Shown here: one piece after another, positions 1 through 7,107 of the stretch
How the letters are laid out: every line of letters starts with the position of its first letter
Position numbering within the stretch: the first letter of the stretch is position 1
Source: Pseudomonadota bacterium
Lineage (GTDB): Bacteria; Pseudomonadota; Gammaproteobacteria; Burkholderiales; Burkholderiaceae_C
NCBI GenBank assembly: GCA_023390985.1
Contig: JAEWBU010000176.1
Span: 1 to 18,491 of the forward strand
DNA: 18,491 nt
Direction of reading: 5' to 3'
Program-made: the position numbers and the translations under genes
The notes under the pieces: generated by a model
Database searches by the model: none
What the model was told of the DNA's origin: nothing
Seen by the model: the letters and a program-made list of their open reading frames with translations, nothing else

Positions 1-1373
1 GGCTGCTGGAGGAGATGCGGCACCTGGTGCGCGGCGACGGCCCGGAAGGCGGCACGCTGCGGCGCGAGATCGCGGTGCTCTATCGCAGCAACGCGCAGAG
101 CCGGGTGATCGAGACGGCGCTCTTCAATGCCGGCGTGCCGTACCGCGTGTACGGCGGCTTGCGCTTCTTCGAGCGGGCCGAGATCAAGCATGCGCTGGCC
201 TACCTGCGCCTGCTGGAGAACCCGAACGACGACACCAGTTTCCTGCGGGTGGTGAACTTCCCGCCGCGCGGCATCGGCGCGCGGAGCATCGAGCAGCTGC
301 AGGACGCGGCGCGCGCGGCCGGCTGCTCGCTGCACGACGCGGTGAGCGCCACCACCGGCAAGGCCGGGGCCAACCTCGGCGCGTTCGTCGCCAAGATCGA
401 CGTGCTGCGCGAGCAGACGCAGAACCTGAGCCTGCGCGAGATCATCGAGCTGGTGCTGCAGCACTCCGGCCTCATCGAGCACTACCGCGCCGAGCGCGAC
501 GGCAGCGAGCGCATCGAGAACCTGGAGGAACTGGCCAGCGCGGCGGAGAGCTTCGTGATGCAGGAAGGGTTCGGCCGCGATGCGGTGGCGCTGCCCGTCG
601 ATGAACTCTCGCAATCGCCGGTGAGCCAGGGCCTCGACCCCAACCAGCCGCTGCTGAACGAGCCCGCGCCCGACTACGTGCCGCCGGATGCCGAGACGGG
701 CGAGACGCTGTCGCCGCTCGCGGCCTTCCTCACGCACGCGGCGCTGGAGTCCGGCGACAACCAGGCGCAGGCGGGCCAGGACGCGGTGCAGCTGATGACT
801 GTGCATTCGGCCAAGGGCCTGGAGTTCGACGTGGTGTTCGTCACCGGGCTGGAGGAAGGCCTGTTCCCCAGCGAGCGGTCGCTCTCCGACCACGACGGCC
901 TGGAGGAAGAGCGCCGGCTGGCCTACGTGGCGATCACGCGGGCCCGCAAGCGGCTCTACCTCAGCTATTCGCAGACGCGCCTCTTGCACGGCCAGACCCG
1001 CTACAACGTCCGCAGCCGCTTCTTCGACGAGCTGCCCGAGCACGCGCTCAAGTGGCTCACGCCGAAGAACCAGAACTTCGGCGGCTCGGCGTTCGGCTTC
1101 GGCGCGGGCTACGGCTCGACGCGTCAGGGCGGCGGCGGTGGCGGTGGCGGCTGGAGCAGCGAGAAGTTCGCCAGCCCGCCGGTGCCGGTGCAGAAGGCCG
1201 CGCCTTCGCACGGCCTCAGGCCGGGCCTGCAGGTGTTCCACACCAAGTTCGGCGAAGGCACGGTGGTGTCGATCGAAGGGCAGGGCGACGACGCGCGGGC
1301 GCAGGTGAAGTTCAACCGGCACGGCGTGAAGTGGCTGGCGCTGTCGGTGGCCAAGCTGACCCCGGTGACCTGA
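1..1373 (+). CDS. uvrD: ATP-dependent DNA helicase UvrD (helicase II), 5'-truncated
   Basis: C-terminal part (about 456 residues, reading from base 3) of a superfamily 1A 3'-5' DNA helicase that acts in nucleotide-excision and mismatch repair. The first 300 or so residues, including the Walker A motif, lie before the window. Visible are the 2B-domain segment IAVLYRSNAQSR and FFERAEIKHALAYLRLL (about 70-215), motif V in VQLMTVHSAKGLEFDVVF (about 786-840) and motif VI in EEERRLAYVAITRARKRLYL (about 901-960). A glycine-rich linker with eight consecutive Gly (about 1131-1155) joins this to a C-terminal Tudor-like segment, GLQVFHTKFGEGTVV to KWLALSVAKL, which matches the end of proteobacterial UvrD rather than Rep. 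The gene ends in TGA at 1371-1373. The family call is firm; the true start cannot be seen. Confidence 0.95.
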   Translation, partial: LLEEMRHLVRGDGPEGGTLRREIAVLYRSNAQSRVIETALFNAGVPYRVYGGLRFFERAEIKHALAYLRLLENPNDDTSFLRVVNFPPRGIGARSIEQLQDAARAAGCSLHDAVSATTGKAGANLGAFVAKIDVLREQTQNLSLREIIELVLQHSGLIEHYRAERDGSERIENLEELASAAESFVMQEGFGRDAVALPVDELSQSPVSQGLDPNQPLLNEPAPDYVPPDAETGETLSPLAAFLTHAALESGDNQAQAGQDAVQLMTVHSAKGLEFDVVFVTGLEEGLFPSERSLSDHDGLEEERRLAYVAITRARKRLYLSYSQTRLLHGQTRYNVRSRFFDELPEHALKWLTPKNQNFGGSAFGFGAGYGSTRQGGGGGGGGWSSEKFASPPVPVQKAAPSHGLRPGLQVFHTKFGEGTVVSIEGQGDDARAQVKFNRHGVKWLALSVAKLTPVT

Positions 1374-1395
1374 CGCATCCGGCGGTGGATACTGA

Positions 1396-1424
1396 TCCGT
1401 AAGTGAGGCTCCCTCACTTACGGA
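1396..1424. promoter_or_regulatory. Perfect 13-bp inverted repeat between uvrD and the TPR gene
   Basis: The arm TCCGTAAGTGAGG (1396-1408) is followed by CTC (1409-1411) and its exact reverse complement CCTCACTTACGGA (1412-1424). The GGAG at 1422-1425, the only plausible Shine-Dalgarno for the ATG at 1433, sits at the end of the right arm. In RNA the hairpin could therefore end uvrD transcription or hide the ribosome-binding site; in DNA it could be an operator. There is no T-run after it, so a classical intrinsic terminator is not well supported. The structure is seen; the role is inferred. Confidence 0.6.
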
Positions 1425-1432
1425 GTCGATCC

Positions 1433-1903
1433 ATGAAGCTGATGCCTGTCCTCGCCGCGCTGGCCCTCGTGGCGGCAACCGCCCAGGCCGCCGACACGCC
1501 CGGCAGCAATCCCGCCGTGCCCACGCCCAGCACCGCCGAGCGCCTGGCCAGCGCGCGCAAGGCCATCGAGGCCAAGGACTGGAGCGCGGCGCTGCGCGAG
1601 CTCAGCGCCGCCGAGCGCGAGGAGCCGCGAAATGCCGACGTGCAGAACCTGCTCGGCTACTCGTACCGCAAGCGCGCCAATCCCGACCTGCCGAAGGCGA
1701 TCAGCCACTACCAGGCCGCGCTGCGCCTGGACCCGCGGCACAAGGGCGCGCACGAGTACCTGGGCGAGGCCTGGCTCATGGACGGCAAGCCCGCCGAGGC
1801 CGAGAAGCACCTCGCCGAGCTGGAGAAGATCTGCGGCGGCAAGGGCTGCGAGGAGTACCAGGACCTGGCGAAGGCGATCGCCGGGCACAAGGCCCAACGA
1901 TAA
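1433..1903 (+). CDS. Exported tetratricopeptide-repeat (TPR) protein
   Basis: A 156-residue protein with a signal peptide at about residues 1-20 (MKLMPVLAALALVAATAQA, likely cut after AQA), so it is probably periplasmic. The rest is helical and fits about three TPR units: residues 36-67 (KAIEAKDWSAALRELSAAE), 68-101 (NADVQNLLGYSYRK to AALRLDP) and 102-135 (HKGAHEYLGEAWLMDGKPAEAEKHL). A C-x4-C pair (C134, C139) near the end could form a disulfide. TPRs bind other proteins; no partner is visible. I chose ATG 1433 over an upstream in-frame GTG at 1403 because it begins the signal peptide and has GGAG 7 bases upstream. It follows uvrD by 59 bp on the same strand. Function is unknown beyond the fold. 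Confidence 0.8.
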   Translation: MKLMPVLAALALVAATAQAADTPGSNPAVPTPSTAERLASARKAIEAKDWSAALRELSAAEREEPRNADVQNLLGYSYRKRANPDLPKAISHYQAALRLDPRHKGAHEYLGEAWLMDGKPAEAEKHLAELEKICGGKGCEEYQDLAKAIAGHKAQR

Positions 1904-1914
1904 GTACGCTTATC
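1899..1914. other. Short hairpin over the TPR stop codon
   Basis: GATAAG (1899-1904), a TACG loop, and CTTATC (1909-1914) form a perfect 6-bp stem that contains the TAA stop (1901-1903). No T-tract follows, so it is at most a weak terminator or an mRNA 3'-end stabiliser. It may be chance. Confidence 0.3.
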
Positions 1915-1925
1915 ATCCGCGCAAT

Positions 1926-2011
1926 GTCATCCCCGCGGAGGCGGGGATCCAGTGCGTCCTCTTGGCGCCGCGAAGGCGGAAGCACTGGATTCCCGCCTCC
2001 GCGGGAATGAC
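1926..2011. repeat. Paired-hairpin intergenic repeat, copy 1
   Basis: Two roughly 30-bp arms (1926-1955 and 1982-2011) are reverse complements of each other apart from C/T differences. Each arm is itself palindromic: ATCCCCGC-GGAG-GCGGGGAT on the left and ATTCCCGC-CTCC-GCGGGAAT on the right. It lies between the TPR gene and the Rieske alpha gene, ending 27 bp before the latter's start. The same element recurs at 7108-7200 and 17227-17308. It resembles REP/dRS3-type non-coding repeats (consensus ATTCCC, eight bases, GGGAAT) common in betaproteobacteria. Whether it moves, terminates transcription or stabilises mRNA is not shown. Confidence 0.85.
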
Positions 2012-2038
2012 GGGCAATACCGCAGGAGGCCCGCCGCC

Positions 2039-3349
2039 ATGAACGCCCCCGAAACCCTGTCGCGCTGGACCCGCCCGGAGTCCAGCCGCATCCCCTTCTG
2101 GGCCTACACCGACGCCCAGCTCTACCGGCAGGAACTGGACAAGGTCTTCTACGGACCGCACTGGTGCTACGTCGGCCTCGAAGTCGAGATCCCCAACGTC
2201 GGCGACTACAAGCTCAGCTGGGTCGGCGAGCGCCAGGTGATCATGGTGCGCGACCGTGTCGCGCCCAGGGATCGCGGCACCGATCCCGGCATCCGCGTCG
2301 TCGAGAACCGCTGCGCCCACCGCGGCGTGCGCTTCTGCCAGCAGCCGCACGGCAATGCCCGCAGCTTCGTCTGCCCGTACCACCAGTGGACCTACAAGCT
2401 CAATGGCGAGCTCGCGGGCCTGCCGTTCAAGGACGGCGTGAAGGATGGCGATTGCGTCAACGGCGGCATGCCGGCCGACTTCGACCTCAAGGCCAACGGC
2501 CTCACGCGCCTGCGCGTGCAGGTGCTGCACGGCCTGGTGTTCGCCACGTTCAGCGAGGAGGCCGAGCCGCTCGAGGACTACCTCGGCCCCAAGGTGATGC
2601 CGTGGCTGGACCGCATCTTCAAGGGGCGCCAGCTCACGCTGCTGGGCTACAACCGCCAGCGCATCCCGGGCAACTGGAAACTGATGATGGAGAACATCAA
2701 GGACCCGTACCACCCGGGCCTGCTCCACACCTGGTTCGTCACCTTCGGGCTGTGGCGCGCCGACCAGAAGAGCCGCATGGTGATGGACGACCACGGCCGC
2801 CACGCGGTGATGGTCTCGCGCCGCAACGACGGCGGCGAGAACAGGACGGTGACCGAGGGCGTGACTTCGTTCAAGGCCAACATGGTGCTGAACGACGACC
2901 GCCTGCTGGACGTGGTGCCGGAGCCGTGGTGGAAGGTGCCCGATCCTTCGAACCCGGGCGCGGACATCATGCCGACCGTCACCATGATCACGCTGTTCCC
3001 CAGCCTGATCATCCAGCAGCAGGTCAACTCGCTGTCCACGCGCCACATCGTGCCGCGGGGCGAGGGCGAGTTCGATTTCGTCTGGACCCACTTCGGCTTC
3101 GCCGACGACACGCCCGAGATGCAGCGCCGCCGCCTGCGCCAGGCCAACCTGTTCGGCCCGGCGGGCTTCGTCAGCGCCGATGACGGCGAGGTGATCGAGT
3201 TCAGCCAGGACGGCTTCCGCCAGTGGGGCGAGGACGGCAGCACACTGTGCGAGCTGGGCGGCACCGGCACCGGCGGCACCGAGCACATGGTCACCGAGAC
3301 GCTGATCCGCTCGATGTACGCCTACTGGCGCAAGGTGATGGGCGTATGA
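2039..3349 (+). CDS. Rieske non-heme iron aromatic oxygenase, alpha subunit (salicylate 5-hydroxylase NagG-like)
   Basis: A 436-residue large subunit of a ring-hydroxylating oxygenase, which adds oxygen to an aromatic ring using electrons from a reductase/ferredoxin chain. The Rieske [2Fe-2S] ligands are C92-x-H94 and C112-x2-H115 (CAHRG, CPYHQW). The catalytic domain has the bridging Asp222 and iron ligands His225 and His230 in KDPYHPGLLH; the third ligand is probably Asp382 in FGPAGFVSADDGE, aligning with naphthalene dioxygenase D362. As I recall them, NagG (salicylate 5-hydroxylase) shares long stretches around GNWKLM.ENIKDPYHPGLL; anthranilate (AndAc) and terephthalate (TphA2) oxygenases are more distant relatives. 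ATG 2039 has AGGAGG 9 bases upstream. The stop overlaps the beta-subunit start (ATGA, 3346-3349), so the two are translationally coupled. The substrate is inferred, not proven. Confidence 0.88.
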   Translation: MNAPETLSRWTRPESSRIPFWAYTDAQLYRQELDKVFYGPHWCYVGLEVEIPNVGDYKLSWVGERQVIMVRDRVAPRDRGTDPGIRVVENRCAHRGVRFCQQPHGNARSFVCPYHQWTYKLNGELAGLPFKDGVKDGDCVNGGMPADFDLKANGLTRLRVQVLHGLVFATFSEEAEPLEDYLGPKVMPWLDRIFKGRQLTLLGYNRQRIPGNWKLMMENIKDPYHPGLLHTWFVTFGLWRADQKSRMVMDDHGRHAVMVSRRNDGGENRTVTEGVTSFKANMVLNDDRLLDVVPEPWWKVPDPSNPGADIMPTVTMITLFPSLIIQQQVNSLSTRHIVPRGEGEFDFVWTHFGFADDTPEMQRRRLRQANLFGPAGFVSADDGEVIEFSQDGFRQWGEDGSTLCELGGTGTGGTEHMVTETLIRSMYAYWRKVMGV

Positions 3350-3843
3350 GCGACACGAGCGGGAAGCTGATGCTGCAGCTGGAGATCGACCAGCTCAACG
3401 CCGACTACGCCGCGGCGCTCGACGAGCGCCGGTTCGACGACTGGCCCGGTTTCTTCCTGGAGGACGGCCAGTACATCGTGCAGGCGCGCGAGAACTTCGA
3501 CCGCGGGCTGCCGCTGGCGCTGATCGCGCTGGAGAGCCGCGGGATGATGAAGGACCGCGTGTACGGGGTCACGCAGACCATCTACCACCGGCCGTACTAC
3601 ACGCGCCATGTGGTGGGCCCGGCCCGGGTGCTGCCGGTTCTGGACGGTGACGAAAGGGGCCTGGTTCGGGCCCAGTCGAACTACGCGGTCTTCCGCACCC
3701 GGCCGGGTGATTCCAGCGAGGTCTACAACGTCGGCCGCTACATCGACGAGATCGTCCGCACGGCGGACGGCCTTCGCCTTCGCAGCCGGCGCTGCATCTA
3801 CGACAGCGAGATGGTGTTGAACTCGCTGATCTACCCGATTTAG
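3346..3843 (+). CDS. Ring-hydroxylating oxygenase, beta subunit (NagH-like)
   Basis: A 165-residue small subunit of the Rieske oxygenase, with the NTF2/cystatin-like fold that packs against alpha in an alpha3beta3 complex. Recognisable features are the N-terminal helix (LEIDQLNADYAAALDERRFDDW), the central MMKDRVYGVTQTIYHRPYYTRHVVG (68-91, quoted in part) and the C-terminal RRCIYDSEMVLNSLIYPI ending typical of salicylate 5-hydroxylase and anthranilate dioxygenase small subunits. Length is normal. ATG 3346 overlaps the alpha stop, and AAGGTGA at 3332-3338 is its ribosome-binding site. Its TAG (3841-3843) overlaps the stop of the convergent lipoprotein gene. It has no catalytic metal of its own and needs alpha. 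No ferredoxin, reductase or regulator gene follows. Confidence 0.88.
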   Translation: MSDTSGKLMLQLEIDQLNADYAAALDERRFDDWPGFFLEDGQYIVQARENFDRGLPLALIALESRGMMKDRVYGVTQTIYHRPYYTRHVVGPARVLPVLDGDERGLVRAQSNYAVFRTRPGDSSEVYNVGRYIDEIVRTADGLRLRSRRCIYDSEMVLNSLIYPI

Positions 3844-4049
3844 CGGTTCGGTTCCGTCGCCTTGTTGCCGATGTAGCCGCCGGCGGCCGCGCCGCCCAGC
3901 GTGCCCAGCGGGCCGCCGCACACCGAGTTGCCCACCACGCCGCCGACGGCGGCACCGCCGATCGTGCCGGCGGTCTGGCGGTCCATGGAGCCGCAGCCCG
4001 TGAGGCCGATCATCGTGACAGCGGCGATGGCCGCGAGGATGGTCTTCAT
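3840..4049 (-). CDS. Small glycine-zipper lipoprotein
   Basis: A 69-residue protein with a lipoprotein signal peptide (MKTILAAIAAVTMIGLTGC; lipobox LTGC, lipidated Cys19). The mature part has repeated GxxxG-type glycine zippers, GTIGGAAVGGVVGN (28-41) and GTLGGAAAGGYIGN (49-62), as in OsmB/SlyB-like outer-membrane small lipoproteins. It probably sits in the outer membrane, perhaps in an envelope-stress role as known for this family. AAAAGGTGA lies just upstream of ATG 4049 on the minus strand. Its TAA (3842-3840) overlaps the oxygenase beta stop, so the two genes converge with no room for a terminator. The exact function is unknown. Confidence 0.82.
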   Translation of the reverse strand: MKTILAAIAAVTMIGLTGCGSMDRQTAGTIGGAAVGGVVGNSVCGGPLGTLGGAAAGGYIGNKATEPNR

Positions 4050-4204
4050 ACGTTCACCTTTTGTCTCTTCACGACCGCTGGAGGCGCGGCCTGCCTGTGC
4101 CTTGAATTGTGGAAAACAGCCCGTCGGGGGACTGTAGGAAGGCCAAGACAGGGGCTGTCGGCACCCCCCGTGCTCTCGTGCCAGCGCAATCGCGTAAGGA
4201 CGAG

Positions 4205-5512
4205 TCAGAGCGTGCGGTTGCGGGCCAGCGGTGGATTGGCCGCGAAATAGCGCGTGATGCCCCGCATCAATGCATCAGCCAGCTGCTCCTGGTAGGAATC
4301 ACTGCGCAGCTTGGCTTCCTCTTCCGGATTGCTGATGAATGCGGTTTCCACCAGCACGCTGGGGATGTCGGGCGCCTTGAGCACCGCGAAGCCCGCCTGT
4401 TCGACGTTCTTCTTGTGCAACCGGCCGACGTTGCCGATCTCGCCCAGCAGCACGCCGCCGAGCTTCAGGCTGTCGTTGATCTGCGCCGTCGTGCTCATGT
4501 CCAGCAGCGCTCGCGCCACGTGCTGGTCCTGCGAGCGCACGTTCACGCCGCCGACCAGGTCGGCGCGGTTCTCCTTGTCGGCCATCCAGCGCGCGGCCGA
4601 ACTCGAGGCGCCGTTGTGGCTCAGCGCGAAGACGCTGGCGCCCCGTGCCGTCGGCGTGATGAAGGCGTCGGCGTGGATGCTGACGAACAGGTCGGCCTGC
4701 ACGCGCCGGGCCTTCTGCACCCGCACGTGCAGCGGCACGAAGAAGTCGGCGTCGCGCGTGAGGAAGGCGCGCATCGGGCTGCCGTTGACGCTGGTGGCGT
4801 TGATGCGGTCGCGCAGGCGGTGCGCCACCTGCAGCACCACGTCCTTCTCGCGCGTGCCGTTGGGGCCGATGGCGCCGGGGTCCTCGCCGCCGTGGCCGGG
4901 ATCGAGCGCGATGATGATCAGCCGGTCGGTCTTGGCCGCGACCGCGGGCGGCACGGGTGGACCGGCGTCGCTGCGGCCGCGCATCCCCGGCTCGCTCTGG
5001 CGCGCGATCAGCTCGCCGAGCGGATCGCCCGCAGGCGGGGGCGCCGCACCGGCGCTGTCGCGCAGGCGCTGCGCGATCAGCTCCTCCAGCGGGTCGGTCG
5101 GCTGCATCGGATGCAGGTCCAGCACCAGCCGGTGCCGGTAGGCCGCGATCGGCGGCAGCGTGAACACCTGCGGCAGCGCCTGCTGCTTGAGGTCGATGAC
5201 CAGCCGCACCACGTTCGGCGCGTTCTGGCCGACGCGGATGCCGGCGATGTAGGGGTCGTCGGCCTGCACCTTGGCCACCAGCTCGCGCAGTGCCGGGTTG
5301 AGCTCGATGCCCTCGATGTCCACCGCCAGCCGCGGAGGGCTGGTGACGACGATCTGCCGGGAGACGAGCAGCGAATCCGATTCGATGGTGACGCGCGTGT
5401 AGTCCGGCGCCGGCCACACGCGCACCGCGACGATGGTGGCGCCGCGCGCGATCTGCGCCGCGCCCAGCAGCAGCACCAGCGTCCCGCCGCGCAGCAGGCC
5501 GCGGCGGTTCAT
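4205..5512 (-). CDS. amiC: N-acetylmuramoyl-L-alanine amidase AmiC (AMIN + Amidase_3)
   Basis: A 435-residue periplasmic zinc amidase that cuts the peptide stem from MurNAc in septal peptidoglycan during daughter-cell separation. The N-terminus MNRRGLLRGG plus a hydrophobic stretch looks like a Tat signal, as in E. coli AmiC. An AMIN septal-targeting domain spans about 25-135. A Pro-rich linker (about 155-195) leads to the Amidase_3 domain (about 197-425). The zinc/catalytic residues are His207 (DPGHGGEDPG), Glu222 (REKDV), His280 (VSIHADA) and Glu389 (VLVETAFISN). All are present, so it should be active; an EnvC/NlpD-type activator would be expected elsewhere. The ATG at 5512 overlaps the tsaE stop, giving a tsaE-amiC operon. 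mutL, the usual next gene in E. coli, does not follow. Confidence 0.93.
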   Translation of the reverse strand: MNRRGLLRGGTLVLLLGAAQIARGATIVAVRVWPAPDYTRVTIESDSLLVSRQIVVTSPPRLAVDIEGIELNPALRELVAKVQADDPYIAGIRVGQNAPNVVRLVIDLKQQALPQVFTLPPIAAYRHRLVLDLHPMQPTDPLEELIAQRLRDSAGAAPPPAGDPLGELIARQSEPGMRGRSDAGPPVPPAVAAKTDRLIIIALDPGHGGEDPGAIGPNGTREKDVVLQVAHRLRDRINATSVNGSPMRAFLTRDADFFVPLHVRVQKARRVQADLFVSIHADAFITPTARGASVFALSHNGASSSAARWMADKENRADLVGGVNVRSQDQHVARALLDMSTTAQINDSLKLGGVLLGEIGNVGRLHKKNVEQAGFAVLKAPDIPSVLVETAFISNPEEEAKLRSDSYQEQLADALMRGITRYFAANPPLARNRTL

Positions 5513-5970
5513 GCGGCGAGCTCCCGGCCGATGTCGGAGCCGGGAGCGACGCGGACGCTGCGCACGCCGTCCGGATCGACCGAGAGATGCAATGTGAGGT
5601 CGGCCACGGGCAGCAGCCCGGCGGCCTTCTCCGGCCACTCGGCCAGCTTCAGGCCGGGCTGGTCGAACACGTCGCGAAAGCCCGCGTCCTCCCATTCGCG
5701 CGGGTCGTCGAAGCGGTAGAAGTCGAAGTGCCAGACCGGGAACGAGCGCGCCTCGTGCGGCTCGACCAGGGTGTAGGTCGGGCTCTTGATGCGGCCGGCG
5801 ACGCCCAGGGCACGCAGCAGGTGCCGCACGAAGGTGGTCTTGCCCGCGCCCAGGTCGCCGTGCAGCGCGATGAAGGCCCGGCCCAGCGCGGGCCGTGCGG
5901 CCAGGCTCTCGGCGAAGGCGCGGGTGTCGTCCTCGCTGGTCCAGCGCAGCGCGGCCCCGCGGCCCGGCAG
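5509..5970 (-). CDS. tsaE: tRNA threonylcarbamoyladenosine biosynthesis ATPase TsaE
   Basis: The small P-loop ATPase that works with TsaB and TsaD to make t6A at position 37 of ANN-decoding tRNAs, in the cytoplasm. With a start at 5970 it has 153 residues. The Walker A motif is HGDLGAGKTTF (37-47), followed by the family signatures KSPTYTLVE (62-70), WHFDFYRF (80-87) and KLAEWPEKA (108-116). The stop overlaps the amiC ATG (5509-5512). The start is uncertain: no in-frame ATG or GTG lies close to the first conserved residues. I set it at CTG 5970, which has AGGAA about 8 bases upstream on the minus strand. ATT a few codons upstream, or TTG at 6078 (overlapping queG), are alternatives. The family call is firm. 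Confidence 0.9.
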   Translation of the reverse strand: MPGRGAALRWTSEDDTRAFAESLAARPALGRAFIALHGDLGAGKTTFVRHLLRALGVAGRIKSPTYTLVEPHEARSFPVWHFDFYRFDDPREWEDAGFRDVFDQPGLKLAEWPEKAAGLLPVADLTLHLSVDPDGVRSVRVAPGSDIGRELAA

Positions 5971-5982
5971 TGGGTCGCTTCC

Positions 5983-5988
5983 TACAAT
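5983..5988 (+). promoter_or_regulatory. Probable -10 element of queG (TACAAT)
   Basis: CCTACAAT places a near-consensus -10 hexamer at 5983-5988. Initiation about seven bases later would fall on the GTG at 5995, so the queG message may be leaderless. No good -35 is seen. The same CCTACAAT occurs at 15649-15656 before another gene. Inferred from sequence only. Confidence 0.4.
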
Positions 5989-5994
5989 CGGCGG

Positions 5995-7086
5995 GTGAGT
6001 GGGCGCTGCGGTCAGATCGACGGTCCTTCGCTGGTGGCATCCATCGGCCGGTGGGGCCGCGAGCTCGGATTCTCCCAAATCGGCGTGGCCGGCGTGGACC
6101 TGTCTTCGGCCGAACCGGGGCTTCTCGGATGGCTCGAAAGAGGCTTCCACGGCGAGATGGCCTACATGCAGGCCCACGGCCTGAAGCGCGCGCGGCCCGC
6201 GGAACTGGTACCCGGCACGCTCTCCGTGATCACCGCTCGCATGGACTACTTGCCCGGCGCCACGCCCGAAGGCTGGCAGGCGATCGAATGGGATCGCCTG
6301 TCCCGTCCGCTCGAGGGCGCGGTCTCGGTCTATGCCCGCGGCCGGGATTACCACAAGGTCGTGCGCGGCCGGCTGCAGAAACTGGCGGAGCGCATCGCGG
6401 CGGAGATCGGCCCGTTCGGCCATCGCGCGTTCACCGATTCGGCGCCGGTGCTGGAGGCGGAACTGGCGGCGCGCAGCGGGCAGGGCTGGCGCGGCAAGCA
6501 CACCCTGATCCTCAGCCGCGAGGCCGGCTCGATGTTCTTCCTGGGCGAGATCTACATCGACCTGGAACTGCCGGCCAGCGAGCCGGTGACGGCGCACTGC
6601 GGCAGCTGCCGCGCCTGCATGGATGTCTGCCCCACGGCGGCGATCGTCGGCGAGCAGCGGCTGGATGCGCGGCGGTGCATCTCCTACCTGACGATCGAGC
6701 ACGCCGGGCCGATCCCGCTGGAGCTGCGACCGCTCATGGGCAACCGCATCTACGGCTGCGACGACTGCCAGCTGGCCTGCCCCTGGAACAAGTACGCGCG
6801 CCGCAGCCCGCTGCCCGACTTCGACGAGCGCGCGGGCTTCAGCGGTTCGACGCTGGCCGGTCTCCTGGGCTGGAGCGAGGCGGAGTTCCTGCGCCGCACC
6901 GAGGGCTCGCCGATCCGCCGCATCGGCCACGAGCGCTGGCTGCGCAACATCGCCGTGGCGGCGGGCAACGCCCTGCGGTCGCGGGACGATGAGGAATTGC
7001 GAGCGGCGTTGCGGCGGGTCCTGGAGCATCCGAGCGAACTGGTGCGCGAGCACGTGGCATGGGCGTTGGCTGCTGAGACACGCTGA
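5995..7086 (+). CDS. queG: Epoxyqueuosine reductase QueG
   Basis: A 363-residue cobalamin- and Fe-S-dependent enzyme that reduces epoxyqueuosine to queuosine at the wobble position of GUN tRNAs, the last step of the pathway. It carries two ferredoxin-like [4Fe-4S] sites: C202, C205, C208, C212 (CGSCRACMDVC) and C228, C255, C258, C262 (CISYL; CDDCQLACPW). FTDSAPVLEAELAARSG (about 146-162) holds the likely proton-donor Asp148. The C-terminal part is HEAT-like (HERWLRNIAVAAGNAL to LEHPSELVREHVAWAL). I chose GTG 5995 because it begins just before the family's first helix and follows the TACAAT box; no Shine-Dalgarno is visible. It is divergent from tsaE with about 24 bp between the starts. In E. 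coli queG is also near tsaE and amiB. Confidence 0.93.
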   Translation: MSGRCGQIDGPSLVASIGRWGRELGFSQIGVAGVDLSSAEPGLLGWLERGFHGEMAYMQAHGLKRARPAELVPGTLSVITARMDYLPGATPEGWQAIEWDRLSRPLEGAVSVYARGRDYHKVVRGRLQKLAERIAAEIGPFGHRAFTDSAPVLEAELAARSGQGWRGKHTLILSREAGSMFFLGEIYIDLELPASEPVTAHCGSCRACMDVCPTAAIVGEQRLDARRCISYLTIEHAGPIPLELRPLMGNRIYGCDDCQLACPWNKYARRSPLPDFDERAGFSGSTLAGLLGWSEAEFLRRTEGSPIRRIGHERWLRNIAVAAGNALRSRDDEELRAALRRVLEHPSELVREHVAWALAAETR

Positions 7087-7107
7087 TCGCCGCGGAGTTT
7101 CATCTCC

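Noticed and set aside
1131..1155. Glycine-codon run in uvrD as a simple-sequence phase-variation tract
   Set aside because: Its units are mixed GGC/GGT codons in a flexible linker that UvrD proteins often have; the frame is intact and no homopolymer long enough for slippage is present.
1913..3286. 457-codon minus-strand frame opposite the Rieske alpha gene
   Set aside because: Shadow of the alpha-subunit codons. It is Ala/Val/His-rich, with no motif and no ribosome-binding site, and it runs into the hairpin repeat.
4147..4159. GACAG-GGG-CTGTC hairpin after amiC as a terminator
   Set aside because: Only five pairs, no T-run on the relevant strand; too weak to annotate.
4109..5719. Long open frame (536 codons) on the plus strand over amiC/tsaE
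   Set aside because: It is antisense to genes with complete catalytic motifs. The product is a His/Arg/Val-rich, low-complexity string typical of shadow frames in high-GC DNA, with no recognisable domain.
5587..5994. Upstream in-frame extension of queG from an ATG at 5587
   Set aside because: It would run antisense through tsaE and add about 136 residues not seen in QueG; GTG 5995 fits the family N-terminus.
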